Assembly: GCF_030272615.1 (NCBI RefSeq)
Contig: NC_081410.1
Location: forward strand, 114,796,433 to 114,860,432
DNA from: Cryptomeria japonica
Lineage: Eukaryota; Streptophyta; Pinopsida; Cupressales; Cupressaceae
Reading direction: 5' to 3'
DNA length: 64,000 bases
Part shown: in pieces, positions 48,364-58,203 of the stretch
How positions within the stretch are numbered: position 1 is the first letter of the stretch
Layout of the letters: every line of letters starts with the position of its first letter
Notes under the pieces: generated by a model
Told to the model about the DNA's origin: nothing
Database searches by the model: none
What the model saw: the letters and a program-made list of their open reading frames with translations, nothing else
Position numbers and translations under genes: made by a program

Positions 48364-49650
48364 TTACTTGCTCAAGATATCATTTAGATGCATTGTACTT
48401 TCATACTGTTCAATTTGTTTTTGAAGTTTTGTGGACTGTTGTTCTAATGTTTCAATTTTCTTTTCTCTTTCTTCAAGAAGGGACTTCAAGTTTGAAGTCA
48501 CTAAATTTGCATCATTCAACTCGACTTGTAAAATCTGATTTGAATTTTCATGTGAAGCTACAAGTTTCTTTAACCTCTTTATTTCTTTTAAAGCACAAAG
48601 CAATTCTCCTTCAAGATCAATTTCTCCTTGATCTAAATCTTCAAATTCATTTTTTTTGCTAGTTACATCTTCTAATTCTGCCATAAATAGAGTTTCATCA
48701 CCTTCACAAGGTGAATCATCTGATTCATTTCCAGAGTCTTCTTTAGTAAAAAGACTCTTCTTTTTCTTGAAGGTATTAAATCTCCTTTTAGGATTCCACA
48801 TTTTCTTTTTATAGAATTTTTCTGGTTTTTCCTCTTCACTGTTTTGATCACTTAGAGGACATTGAGCAGCAAAGTGTCCGGCTTTGCCACAATTAAAGCA
48901 CTTAAAAGGTAATTTGCCCTTATATTTTTTTTTTAGTTTTCTAACAAAAAGGGCTTCTATAGCATCTGAAAGTTCAGATTCACTATTAAGTTCTTCTTTC
49001 TTTTCTACTTTAAAAGCTGTTTCTTTTGAAGAAGAAGGATTATTACCTATCCTCATCTCATAGGCAGTAAGAATGCTTTGAAGGTTATCAAGTGTCATGG
49101 TAGAAAAAATTTTCTTTTCTTCTAAGGTTGAAACCTTAGTTTCAAACTTGGGTAACAAGGTTCTAATTACTTTATTGACAACTTCCTTTTCTTCAACCTC
49201 TTCACCAAGACCCTTTCTCGAATTTACTATTTCATCAACTCTAAGAAAATAGCTTGCTACTATTTCATCTTCTTTCATTCTTAAAGATTCAAACTGATTT
49301 TTGAGTGTAAGAATTTTAGACTCCTTAACCTTAGCATCCCCTTGATAAATGGTTTCAAGTTTTTTCCAAATATCATAAGCAAAAGAACAATGCATGACTT
49401 TAACAAAAACATCTTTAGTGAGACCACATAAGAGAGCATGCTTAGCTCTGGCATTTAACTCATACTTGGTTTTATCATCAGGATCAGTAGGAATAATGGA
49501 AGGAACTGTATATTTTGTGGTCACAATATTCCACACATTAAGATCAACTGAAATGAGATAAGTTTCCATCCTAATCTTCCAGAACACATAATCAGTTCCA
49601 TCAAAAAGAGGAGCTCTTGAAAGTGAAGCACCTTCCTGAGTTTGAGCCAT
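48364..49650 (-). CDS. Element D Gag
   Basis: An open frame of 428 codons starts at the ATG at 49650, shortly inside the primer-binding site, and ends at TAA 48364-48366. The start MAQTQEGASLSRAPLFDG is the typical opening of copia Gag proteins. The first 200 residues form the UBN2-type capsid domain; a CCHC knuckle (CFNCGKAGHFAAQC) lies near residue 253. It is followed by an acidic stretch and about 100 residues of heptad-rich, Glu/Lys/Leu-rich sequence that should form a coiled coil. The stop is in frame with pol and is followed by two further knuckles, so Gag in relatives may extend past it. It builds the cytoplasmic virus-like particle. This frame shows no lesion unless the terminal TAA is one. 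Confidence 0.9.
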   Translation of the reverse strand: MAQTQEGASLSRAPLFDGTDYVFWKIRMETYLISVDLNVWNIVTTKYTVPSIIPTDPDDKTKYELNARAKHALLCGLTKDVFVKVMHCSFAYDIWKKLETIYQGDAKVKESKILTLKNQFESLRMKEDEIVASYFLRVDEIVNSRKGLGEEVEEKEVVNKVIRTLLPKFETKVSTLEEKKIFSTMTLDNLQSILTAYEMRIGNNPSSSKETAFKVEKKEELNSESELSDAIEALFVRKLKKKYKGKLPFKCFNCGKAGHFAAQCPLSDQNSEEEKPEKFYKKKMWNPKRRFNTFKKKKSLFTKEDSGNESDDSPCEGDETLFMAELEDVTSKKNEFEDLDQGEIDLEGELLCALKEIKRLKKLVASHENSNQILQVELNDANLVTSNLKSLLEEREKKIETLEQQSTKLQKQIEQYESTMHLNDILSK

Positions 49651-49711
49651 AAAAAAAACTTCCAAGTGACCAGGAACAATCCCTAGGACAGACCTATATG
49701 AGGGACCCTAT

Positions 49712-49723
49712 GCTCTGATACCA
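49712..49723 (-). other. Primer-binding site of element D
   Basis: GCTCTGATACCA is the exact reverse complement of the initiator tRNA-Met site, two bases from the 5' LTR. Confidence 0.95.
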
Positions 49724-49725
49724 CT

Positions 49726-51385
49726 TGTTGGAAGTGGAAACACTCTGAGAGGGGGGGGTGAATCAGAGTGTTACAAATTTTAACAAGATATACTTTTATG
49801 AACTTGGCAATTTTAACTCACAATATGCACAGACGACTGAGACTTAACACCTTGATGAAATACATTAATGAAGCATGGAATATACAATAGAACCAACTGA
49901 AACACTTGATTCAGACTTTTCAAACATAAGAATGGTATTTAATCTTTTACACAAACATGAAACATCTAAATGAGTACATCAAATATTGCATTACATAAAC
50001 TCAACAAATCAGAGAATGAACTAAAGATATGACGTATCAGAGCATGAACTAGTAAAACAAAATGAAACAAGACAATGCACATAACACCATTGTTTTCATG
50101 AGTGGAAAACCCTCCTGGGGTAGAAAAACCACTCGGTAAGATCCCTTATATTAATTCAAAGAGCACCAACTCAGTTCACAAGTTTTAGAAACCACAAGGC
50201 CTCAAGGAGCACCAACCCCTCTTCTTATCCAATAGATATCTCAACTCGAGCTATAGCCACTGGTGATTTTATGCATGCAACTAAATCTTGCAGTCACAAA
50301 ACCATCAGGGATTGGAGCGAGAATATTTTACCAGACTGTACAGATGATACTTTCTAAAAATTTGCAACAATATTCTTCAATGATGAAATCAACACTATCA
50401 GAGAGAAAAAATTCAATCTCTGAACAAAATCGTTTCAAACAATAAAGCCTTATGTACTCTGCAACAAAAACAGAGTATTGATTCTCAAAACCCTCGACTA
50501 TCTCTGGTAAACTACAACACTTCTTTTCTTTTTAACAAATGCAGTGTCTTTCACTTTATTCACACTCCTTTCTCTGTTTTTCCTCGCATCAACTGTTCTG
50601 AAAACAAACTGTTTTATACCCAGACAAAACACCACATGTCCTTCCAGAATAACCCTCGTATAGGGTTACCAATAACTTACAGGATTTGCAAACTGAAAAT
50701 CAAATAACTGTTTTTAACTGTGCAACGGAAAGGGAAGAAACTGAAGATGCTTGATTTCCCAGTCATGAAAAACAAAAATAAAGCATAAACATTTTCCTTA
50801 TTTTCATTTTGCATAACTGAAAAAAAACTTGATTCGAAACAAAAAATCTGAATCTTTTTAATCATGTGATCAAGAAAAATGCCTGTTAAACGCAAATTAA
50901 CCAAACAAACTAACCAGCCGACCATTAAGCTCCTGGTTAAGACCATTTTTGCTTCACTCTTTTTAACTGAACAAACTGATTCGAGCTCTTTAGCTACAGC
51001 GGCGACTCTCAAGGCATTAGGGTTTGACGGACTCCAAACAAGTTCAAAAACCAAATGAAACACAAAACATCTTCCAAAAAACTTTTAACTTGTCCGACAC
51101 AAGGAGTATCCTGAGGAATATGCCCTTTAATCCGTAGACATATTAAATCAAAGATGTCATTAAATTAATGCAAAATCAGAGCTATTCACTTATCCGTGTC
51201 ACCAGCATGGCTCGAGAGTAAGATGCTTTAAGCATATAACACGTCAGCAAAAACAATGTGTCCGTGTCACTAGACTAGCCCATGAGAAAGACATTTTAAA
51301 ATAAATAACCACATGCTTATTAAAAACACAGCTTCCCTTTTTTTTACTTTCTTGTCATCGAGGACAAAAGTACCAAAGAGCAACA
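49726..51385 (-). repeat. 5' LTR of element D
   Basis: It pairs with 42336-43998 at more than 99 percent identity by eye. It carries the promoter for the minus-strand transcript. ACCGG follows at 51386. Confidence 0.97.
50612..50618 (-). promoter_or_regulatory. TATA box in 5' LTR of element D
   Basis: TATAAAA on the minus strand, conserved in the other LTR, is a consensus TATA box in the central part of the LTR. Confidence 0.6.
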
Positions 51386-51390
51386 ACCGG

Positions 51391-52324
51391 CTGCTATTCG
51401 AAGCGTGCACTAGACTGTATTCAGGAAAAGGAACTGAAAGAGTTGAAATAAAACAGAAAAGCCAGCTAATCATTTATTGACGAGGGATATATGCATAGTT
51501 ACAATTGCTTCAGCAATCAAACTATAATTTAGCTAAAAATTCAATTTTGATTGATAGCATTGAATAGGTAACTAAACTTTATATACTGTTTTGACACATT
51601 TGCAGTTTATTTATTGACTCTATTCAAATTTAGCAGTACATGTAAAATTCTTATTCTAACATTCAGAAACCCTAAAAAAATTTAGTCAATCAAGGCCGCA
51701 ATCAAGAATTCTTTTTCTGAAATGTTTGGGTGGATTTGTAATCTAATTTAGAATTTTGCTTTTTTAATTAATTATAGAAAATGTTCAATGGATCAGTAAA
51801 CAAAGACACTACAGTCACTAGCCATATAGGCCATTTAACTTGATTATAATGTCCTAATACAAAGAGCGGCCTGTAAATTCTATATTGCTCTTATACACAG
51901 CAGAGATACTACAAATTCTTTATGCATATAGAAAAGAGTGCTATTACAAAAAGACATAATCTTCATTACTCGCAATGTGTGCAACAGAGTTCAATTGTTT
52001 TTGCTTTCACTGTATGTTTCTCAATCTTGCCCATCCAATGTGGTGAAATAACAAAGATGTGATCTCTTCATTAGACCCAATAGCTTCTATTCCATCTGCA
52101 CTATCTGTATTTAATGACTACATTCATTGGTTTGGTTTGGTTTTTTGATTGAGAAAGCAGTGAAAATCAGGGTGCTGACCTTTTACGTAGTTTAAACTAT
52201 AAACAGCACTTAAACACCATTATAATACCAAACATCCATAATCACCAAATCAGAAAGAGCAAAAAGAACAGAACAGCAGGAAACAAGGGAAAGCATCTCA
52301 AAACACAAAAAAACAACACAAAAA
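51391..52324. other. Unassigned intergenic DNA
   Basis: No coding signal or repeat is recognised. Confidence 0.45.
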
Positions 52325-52751
52325 CTAAAGGCTCCACTTGCGAACCCCAATCCTATCAATAACATTTTTCCAATCATCAAATAGGAACTTGTAAAATTCC
52401 CTGACTTTGGCTTCATCTTTGTCAGCATCATTTGTCCACTGTATGGGCTCTCTCGGAGGGAGAGAGTGAGGGAGGGAGAGAGTGAGGGCCAAACTGTGAA
52501 GGACCAAGCAGAAATTATTGAGACATAATCTAAGAATCCCTGGCCTCCATCTTATGATTCAGAACCTTGACCTCCTCAAGCATGGCCTTCACATCCAGCA
52601 ACCGCCTTAGGCTTTCAATCCTTTGCAGAATATTGTGTTTGTTTGCTGTGAAATGTTGTGTTTTCCATTTGTTTGCAGATCTATATATAATCATGTTTAA
52701 TATCTTATGAGAGAACACTAAAATTCTTATCATCCACCATCGATTCATCAA
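52325..52751 (-). other. Possible exon fragments of an unrecognised gene
   Basis: On the minus strand LRRLLDVKAMLEEVKVLNHK looks like a natural coiled-coil end. About 90 bp further along the minus strand, WTNDADKDEAKVREFYKFLF and the following DDWKNVIDRIGVRKWSL up to a stop look like a compact C-terminal exon. A possible splice acceptor (CATACAG) precedes the second piece. A GA-rich low-complexity tract separates them. I do not recognise the protein and cannot link the pieces with certainty. Confidence 0.3.
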
Positions 52752-53591
52752 ATTTTTAAAATTTGCTCCTGAATATCTTCATAATCACTTGCATGAAAAC
52801 AAGAAAAAATGAGTCTTTTAATATTTGACTCTGGCCTCTTATTCTCATGGCAACCTTCCATAAATATCCAAAGATTTCAATAAAAGATAGAGCCACAAAA
52901 TGATATTCCTCGTCATGTAATTTGTCATGTGCATATCCCTTAACAACCATACGAAACAAGCTTAATAATTTTGTTTGTGTAAGGTCAATGCTGCAAGGTT
53001 GACAACCATATGAAACAAACTTTCTTAAGTTCTAAAAATGTTAGAACACATCACTTTGAAACAATTTTGCCATTGCTTTTTTTACCCAAATTGTCATTCC
53101 TTTTACTATTAAGATAGTCAGAGATACTGATATTTCTATTTAAGATTTTACAATGTAAAGAGCTAGCTTGTTAATTTCAATAATGTGAAGAGCTTATTTG
53201 ATAATGAGTACAGCCACACACAGCTGTAAAAGAAGTTGAAATTGATTAGAATGAAGTTTAAACCTGCAACGTAGAAAAAGAGAAACCCTGGTTGTAGTTT
53301 CACGAGTCCACACGAAAAAACCACTATAAATTGTCAAAGGAAATTTGAAGGCAAGAGGAAGAAGAGGAGACCACCATTCTAAAAAGAAGCGGAAATAAAA
53401 GGGTAGCCATGACATCTACTGAAGAAGAAAAGAATGTTGAAGAGGAAGAGCTAACTAGAGAACACGTGAAGGTTTCAGTTTCTTCAAAAGAAAACATGGA
53501 TACAAAGAGCTTACTACAGAGCTATTTGAAGAGAACAAGAATACTATAAGCACATACAAATATGAGCTGCTTGTGGCAAACCAGAATACAA
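52752..53591. other. Unassigned intergenic DNA
   Basis: A 46-codon plus-strand frame at 53411 (starting MTSTEEEKNVEEEELT) is acidic and short, with no support. Nothing else is seen. Confidence 0.4.
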
Positions 53592-54120
53592 TTAAAGCAA
53601 GTAATTGAAACTAACCAAAGATTTTTCACTCCTAATTTCTGCAGTTGTTCGAATTAAGCATTTGTCAAAACCCATGGAGATATTGAAGTTTTGGAACCCA
53701 TATGCCAATTTCTTTTGGAGAAGAAATGTTTTCCCAGAACCGCCCATACCAAGTTTGGATTCTATCACCAATGCCCTCTCCATGTGATTTTGTGGCACAA
53801 GACGAGTTTTTTTCACCATTGTTGATATAATGAACTCAACTGCCAGAGATGGCAACTATTACTCAGATTAATCTGGATTCTCATCAAACCAGAGAAATTT
53901 TGAAAGCTTTATAGCAGCAGTGAAGTGACATATTGCTTTTCAATTTCAGTGATTGTAACGTGACTGATTATCTCTTTCCTTGAACGAGATAAATGTGTAC
54001 GCTCAAATTTCTCTTTGGAAGATTTTCTCTGCATTTTCAGATCTCACATGGCAAGTGCACCCAGTAAATGCTGAAATGATTTATCATCAATATCACTTCA
54101 AAATACAATAGAATTGAAAA
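53592..54120 (-). pseudogene. NB-ARC (NLR) P-loop fragment, copy 2
   Basis: An open minus-strand frame of 87 codons contains ALVIESKLGMGGSGKTFLLQ, an intact P-loop (GMGGSGKT) with the FLLQ continuation seen in one class of plant NB-ARC proteins. After the P-loop the match to that family fades and a stop follows at 53592. Upstream the frame is closed by stops near 53860. The DNA is homologous to 15240-15790. No other NB-ARC motif or repeat domain was found, so this is a gene fragment and not an expressed receptor. If intact it would bind nucleotide in an immune switch protein. Confidence 0.65.
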
Positions 54121-54473
54121 ATCACATAATATTCATCACTATCAATAGAATTTTAGTTGACTAGCACTTGCATAAAAGGAGGTGCAATGGTTACGATAGT
54201 AAAATATGTTTTGAATAATATGATGGAATGTAAAATTTATTTTTGATTGGCTCATTTGAAGTATATGACAACGAGTCTTTTTTCCATTTCTCATAAATTC
54301 TAATATAATATTTTTTATATTGAACAAGATTTTTTATATTAAATTCTGAATTAGAAAAAAACATTATGATTAGTGTTAAGATTTTATTAACATTAATACA
54401 ATACTAGTATCAATATTATAAAATAATTTTAAGTTAAAAATATTATTTTCAATTCTTAAAATCCTAATTCTAA

Positions 54474-55295
54474 TTTTGATGGTGCTTCTCGTGGGAACCT
54501 GGCCTGGCAGGGGCAGGTATGGTAATTTATGATCATAAGGTAAGATTTATTCAGGCTCGTTGTCATGCGATTGGTTTCAAGTCTAACAATTGTGCAGAAT
54601 CCTTTGCTTTCTCTTTTGGTTTGGATATGGCTATATCTTTGGGAATTAAGGACTTGATGATTGAGGGTGATTCTATAGTTATTATTCAAAGTGTCATGAA
54701 AAAGAAGTCTAATTGACTGTTATAGGGAAGTGAATAAGATTGCAGATTTCTTGGCTAACTTAGCCATTGACAGTGATACATATTCGCTAATATGCAGGAG
54801 GTAAGTGTGGATGAGATCCCTTCCTCGGTTTTGGAATATTTGAAGTAAAGAAGAGCATAGTTGTAGTCTTCATCAACCTCCTTATTTGGTGTGGCTTTTC
54901 TTTGGTGTGGGTTCTGCTATGCTTGATCACAATGTTTATTTTGACAGGGTGTCTGATTATGGTTTCATTTCTACTATCTGGTATCATTCTAACTAGTGGT
55001 TGGAAAATTGTGTTTCATAGACAGGGGTGGTTCAGACTGGTGTTTTTTTGGCAACAATGGATATGCATCCTTCGGTGATCATACTTTAATGTAATTGGGA
55101 TGGTTTTTTTGATGTACTGTGCCAATGGGCATTTGGTATTGGGTAGAATAGGCTTGTGTTACTTAAGCAATACTAAAGGGTTTTCTTACTGGTTCTTTCC
55201 CTTTAGTGCTTTTTGAATCAGACACTGTAAAAAACTTTTAAAATTTAATATAGTTCAGTGGTTCTATCCACTTTTATCAAAAAAAATAAAAAATT
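54474..55295 (+). mobile_element. 3' end of a 5'-truncated LINE with RNase H domain
   Basis: The frame pieces FDGASRGN, a frame change, MVIYDHK, CAESFAFSFGLDMAISLGIK, MIEGDS and, after another frame change, YREVNKIADFLANLAI follow the order of the RNase H domain (RVT_3 type) that ends ORF2 of many plant LINEs. About 400 bp of T/G-rich 3' untranslated sequence follows, ending in a TTTTATCAAAAAAAATAAAAAATT tail-like stretch near 55295. No reverse transcriptase or endonuclease is present upstream, as expected for 5' truncation. Several frame changes make it a fossil. Confidence 0.7.
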
Positions 55296-56619
55296 ATGCA
55301 GTACATATTAATATTTTTTATGTAAATAAACTATAAGAATTAAACAAAAAATTTAAAAAGGAAGAAATTGTAAACAAAGAATTTTTTAATCTACTATTAG
55401 CAATTCATCATCAAAAAAGAGATAACATCAATACATAGAAGAATATCTTAAGACCAATTTTTTTCTAAAATATTCAAAAATACTTATCATAAGACAAACT
55501 AATTGACATATATTTATCAAATATGAGATGTTTATTTATAGTTTCTTGATCTAAAGATTCTAACAAGCGCCACAATTAAAAAATTAAGGCCAGACCCGTT
55601 ATAAGATTTAGCAAACCACAAGTCATTACTAGGTGATTATGTTTGGTAAAGCAGGAACGTAAAGCACGAGTCATTACACATCTGCATATTTAATCATATA
55701 AGGTATAAATGTAATATTTGTGAAGAATCTAATCATATCACCGTATACAAGCTACCACACAGTAAATAAAATAGAAAGCATGTAATATGTGTGAATGTTA
55801 ATGCAAGGATAGTGTCATTCCATATGTTTTCAATGGCTTTCTCTTGATCAAAATTACATTATTTTAATGATGATTGGTTGAATGCTTGATGATGATTAAT
55901 GGTATAGGATTTGTCTTAAACATATAATCTTAGGCACTCAATTTAAAACATTAGACTTAGCTCACAAGAAACAATCATAATTTTGGAATAATAAGCTTAG
56001 GAAGACATACAAATATCTTTGAATTGAAAGGTGAGACCACAAACATTGTTCTATTTAGTAGACACATATTATCTCATTTTAGATATAAAAATAAATAAAA
56101 TAATTATTAATTAAAACTCTTACAAATTAAAGTGAATTATTAAAATATTAGTACTAAAATTGTATCATATCATCATCTTTTATAAATAAATTTAAAGATA
56201 AATAATAAAACAAGAAAATTAAAAAAAATATTTAATTTTATTTTATATGTAAAATATATTTTTATAAATTTATTAATACATTTTATAAATTGATATGATA
56301 ATTACTATCTTCAATCAACTATAATCAATATAATTTAATTTAAAATATAATAAACTATTTTAAACAACTTTCTCAACAACTAAATTTTACTCCCAAATTT
56401 CATAACGGTTTTTGATTAAGTGAAATGCAAGTTTTGAAGGGGCCCCGAAACCCTTTACATCAGATTACAAAATAGATAAAGCATTGAAAGCCCAACTAGA
56501 TAGAACAAAACACAAAAAGGAAATAGCTGGCGGAGATGAAAAGCTAGCAATAACACCAAAAGAAATAGAAGGACATCACAGAAACACACAAGGGAAGCCC
56601 AAAACAAAGAAAAAGAGAC
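55296..56619. other. Unassigned AT-rich DNA
   Basis: Very AT-rich, particularly 56080-56400. No gene is seen; 56400-56619 is probably the 3' untranslated part of the minus-strand ORF that ends at 56620. Confidence 0.45.
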
Positions 56620-56719
56620 CTAAGAGAAATATTTTAGAAGCTCCATAGCTTCTTGCTCTAGTTGGACCATGGAGGCAGCAGCACTCTTCAGATCCTCTAG
56701 CTCCTTGGCTTGTTGAGCC
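56620..56719 (-). pseudogene. C-terminal end of the ORF interrupted by element E
   Basis: Joining this piece to 62482 after removing element E and one GAGCC restores a continuous frame: the upstream part reads TRANTWKM and then AQQAKELEDLKSAAASMVQL and on to LLKYFS with a TAG at 56620-56622. The tail is helical and coiled-coil-like. See 62482-64000 for the main part. Confidence 0.8.
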
Positions 56720-57037
56720 TGTTAGAGTAAAGTAATTAATTAACTTTGCTCTCCTCTTAAGATTTCTCTTTATGCATACATTAGTCATTTAATAATTAAT
56801 ATTTAATTATTAAATGCTCACACCTTAGGGTTAGGTTTTCCTTTTGGTGTTGATCTCCTTTATAAGGATTGATCTCTTGTATTATTCATATTCTTGATTC
56901 ATTTTTCTCTGATAATACATCTTTTCTCTTTGTCAGAGCCAAAACCCTTGTATTCGTTCTCTCTCTTTCTCTGTGACAGGTTTCTTGCATGCAGGTTTCT
57001 TTTGGGTTCTGTGGATTTGTATTTCTCAAATCCTACA
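56720..57037 (+). repeat. 5' LTR of element E
   Basis: Begins TGTTAGAGTAAAG and ends AAATCCTACA. It is followed directly by the primer-binding site. Confidence 0.97.
56871..56877 (+). promoter_or_regulatory. TATA box in 5' LTR of element E
   Basis: TATAAGG in the middle of the LTR is the only good TATA-like site; the same bases are at 62305-62311 in the 3' LTR. Confidence 0.55.
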
Positions 57038-57049
57038 TGGTATCAGAGC
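57038..57049 (+). other. Primer-binding site of element E
   Basis: TGGTATCAGAGC is the exact initiator tRNA-Met site and abuts the LTR. Confidence 0.97.
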
Positions 57050-58203
57050 CAGATCTGCTGCAGCTTGTTCAGACTTTTGAAAGATTTTGAGATCCAGGTT
57101 TTGGTTGCATCAGATCTGTGTTTGTATTCTGTTTTTTATTTTGGAATAGGGGGTATTTTTTTTTCAGTGCACTTTGAGCCCAAACGGACCTCACCGTTGA
57201 GCTCGTAGCGCCCAAAAACCCCTATTTCCATATAAAATTCGTCCGATTTGGACACAGTTGCACCAGGTGGCAAATTTTTTTTGGCCCCAAGGCCGTACGG
57301 CCCTAGGGCACGAAAACCGAGGCGGAAATATTCAAAAAATCAAAAAAATATTAAAAAAAGCATTTTTTTCTTAAACACAGGGCGCAGCCAGTGAAATTGC
57401 CTGCGCCGCCGCTAAGCAGCCCAGCGGCCACCCGGCGGCCACCGCCGCCGGCGGTAACCCGCCCACGCGTCGCCCTGCGCTACCCTGCCGCCTGTGCGCC
57501 GCCAGCCGCCCGCCCGCAGCCTGCGCGCCGCCCGCGCCCAGCCAGTGCGCCGCCCGCCACCACAGCGCCGCCGCCCCCTGCGCCCGCCCCTGGTCGCCCA
57601 GAGGACCAGGGGCTTATTTTTTTTTAAGCCCTTGAGGGCTTAAAGGGCCTATTTGGGCTTTTTTGGAGCAGTTTTACTAAATTGGGTATAACTCGGGCAT
57701 TTTAGCTCGGATTTTCGAATGAAAATAGGCGTTGGAAAGCTGGTTCCGAGACCGATCTAAAAGATGGATATCTTTTTTTTTTATTTTTCCGTTTTGTAGT
57801 GTTTTTTGCCAGTCGAAGTCAGAACAAGTTTTTTGCACTCCAGGAGCCATATCTTTTGCATACGGACTCCGTTTTTCGAAAGCGAATAGGCGTCGGAAAG
57901 GTGGTTCTGTGCTCTTTTCAGATCTACAGTCTATTTCATCAGAAAAATCTTCAGGTGCTCCAAATTTTGTCTCAACCCGTTATTGCTTTCTATCATTTTC
58001 TGGCTTTCAGTTTGTACTGGGGATTAGTTTTTTGCATTGTGGGGGGGTGTTTTCTCTTGCTTTCTGTTATTTACATCAGAAAACTAGAATTTACAAACAC
58101 CAATACAAAAAAAATCAAACCCTCTTCTGCATCTTCTGTCTAGTTCTGAAAGACCACTTAATAATAATTAAAAATTCAGAGCAGTTGAGGCACAGTTTAC
58201 AGG
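57050..58203 (+). other. Untranslated leader of element E, with GC-rich island
   Basis: The leader is 1.15 kb long. At 57378-57610 it contains a tract of almost pure G and C built of GCC/CGC/CCG phrases, in striking contrast to the AT-rich surroundings. The proline/alanine open frame across it has no domain. Element A has a C-rich segment at the corresponding place. The rest of the leader has two similar phrases (near 57720 and 57880, AAAATAGGCGT-GGAAAG-like) that may be an old internal duplication. Confidence 0.6.

Larger units (their letters stand above)
42336..51385 (-). mobile_element. Element D: young Ty1/copia retrotransposon with long LTRs
   Basis: LTRs of 1663 and 1660 bp bracket a minus-strand gag and pol. 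Perfect target duplications ACCGG lie at 42331-42335 and 51386-51390. The LTRs differ by about eleven substitutions plus the length of a G-run by eye, i.e. well under 1 percent, so insertion was fairly recent. The order Gag, protease, integrase, reverse transcriptase, RNase H is copia; the linker phrase [14 protein letters not shown] and the multiple zinc knuckles suggest the Sirevirus or a neighbouring lineage. A TAA between gag and pol, YVHD in place of YVDD and a frameshift in RNase H indicate that this copy cannot replicate alone. Confidence 0.96.

Noticed and set aside
43290-51063. Two identical 128-codon minus-strand frames
   Set aside because: They lie at the same place in both LTRs of element D, which explains their identity; no domain was recognised.
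57391-57627. Pro/Ala/Arg-rich open frame in the leader of element E
   Set aside because: It follows from the GC-rich composition; no domain and no sign of translation.
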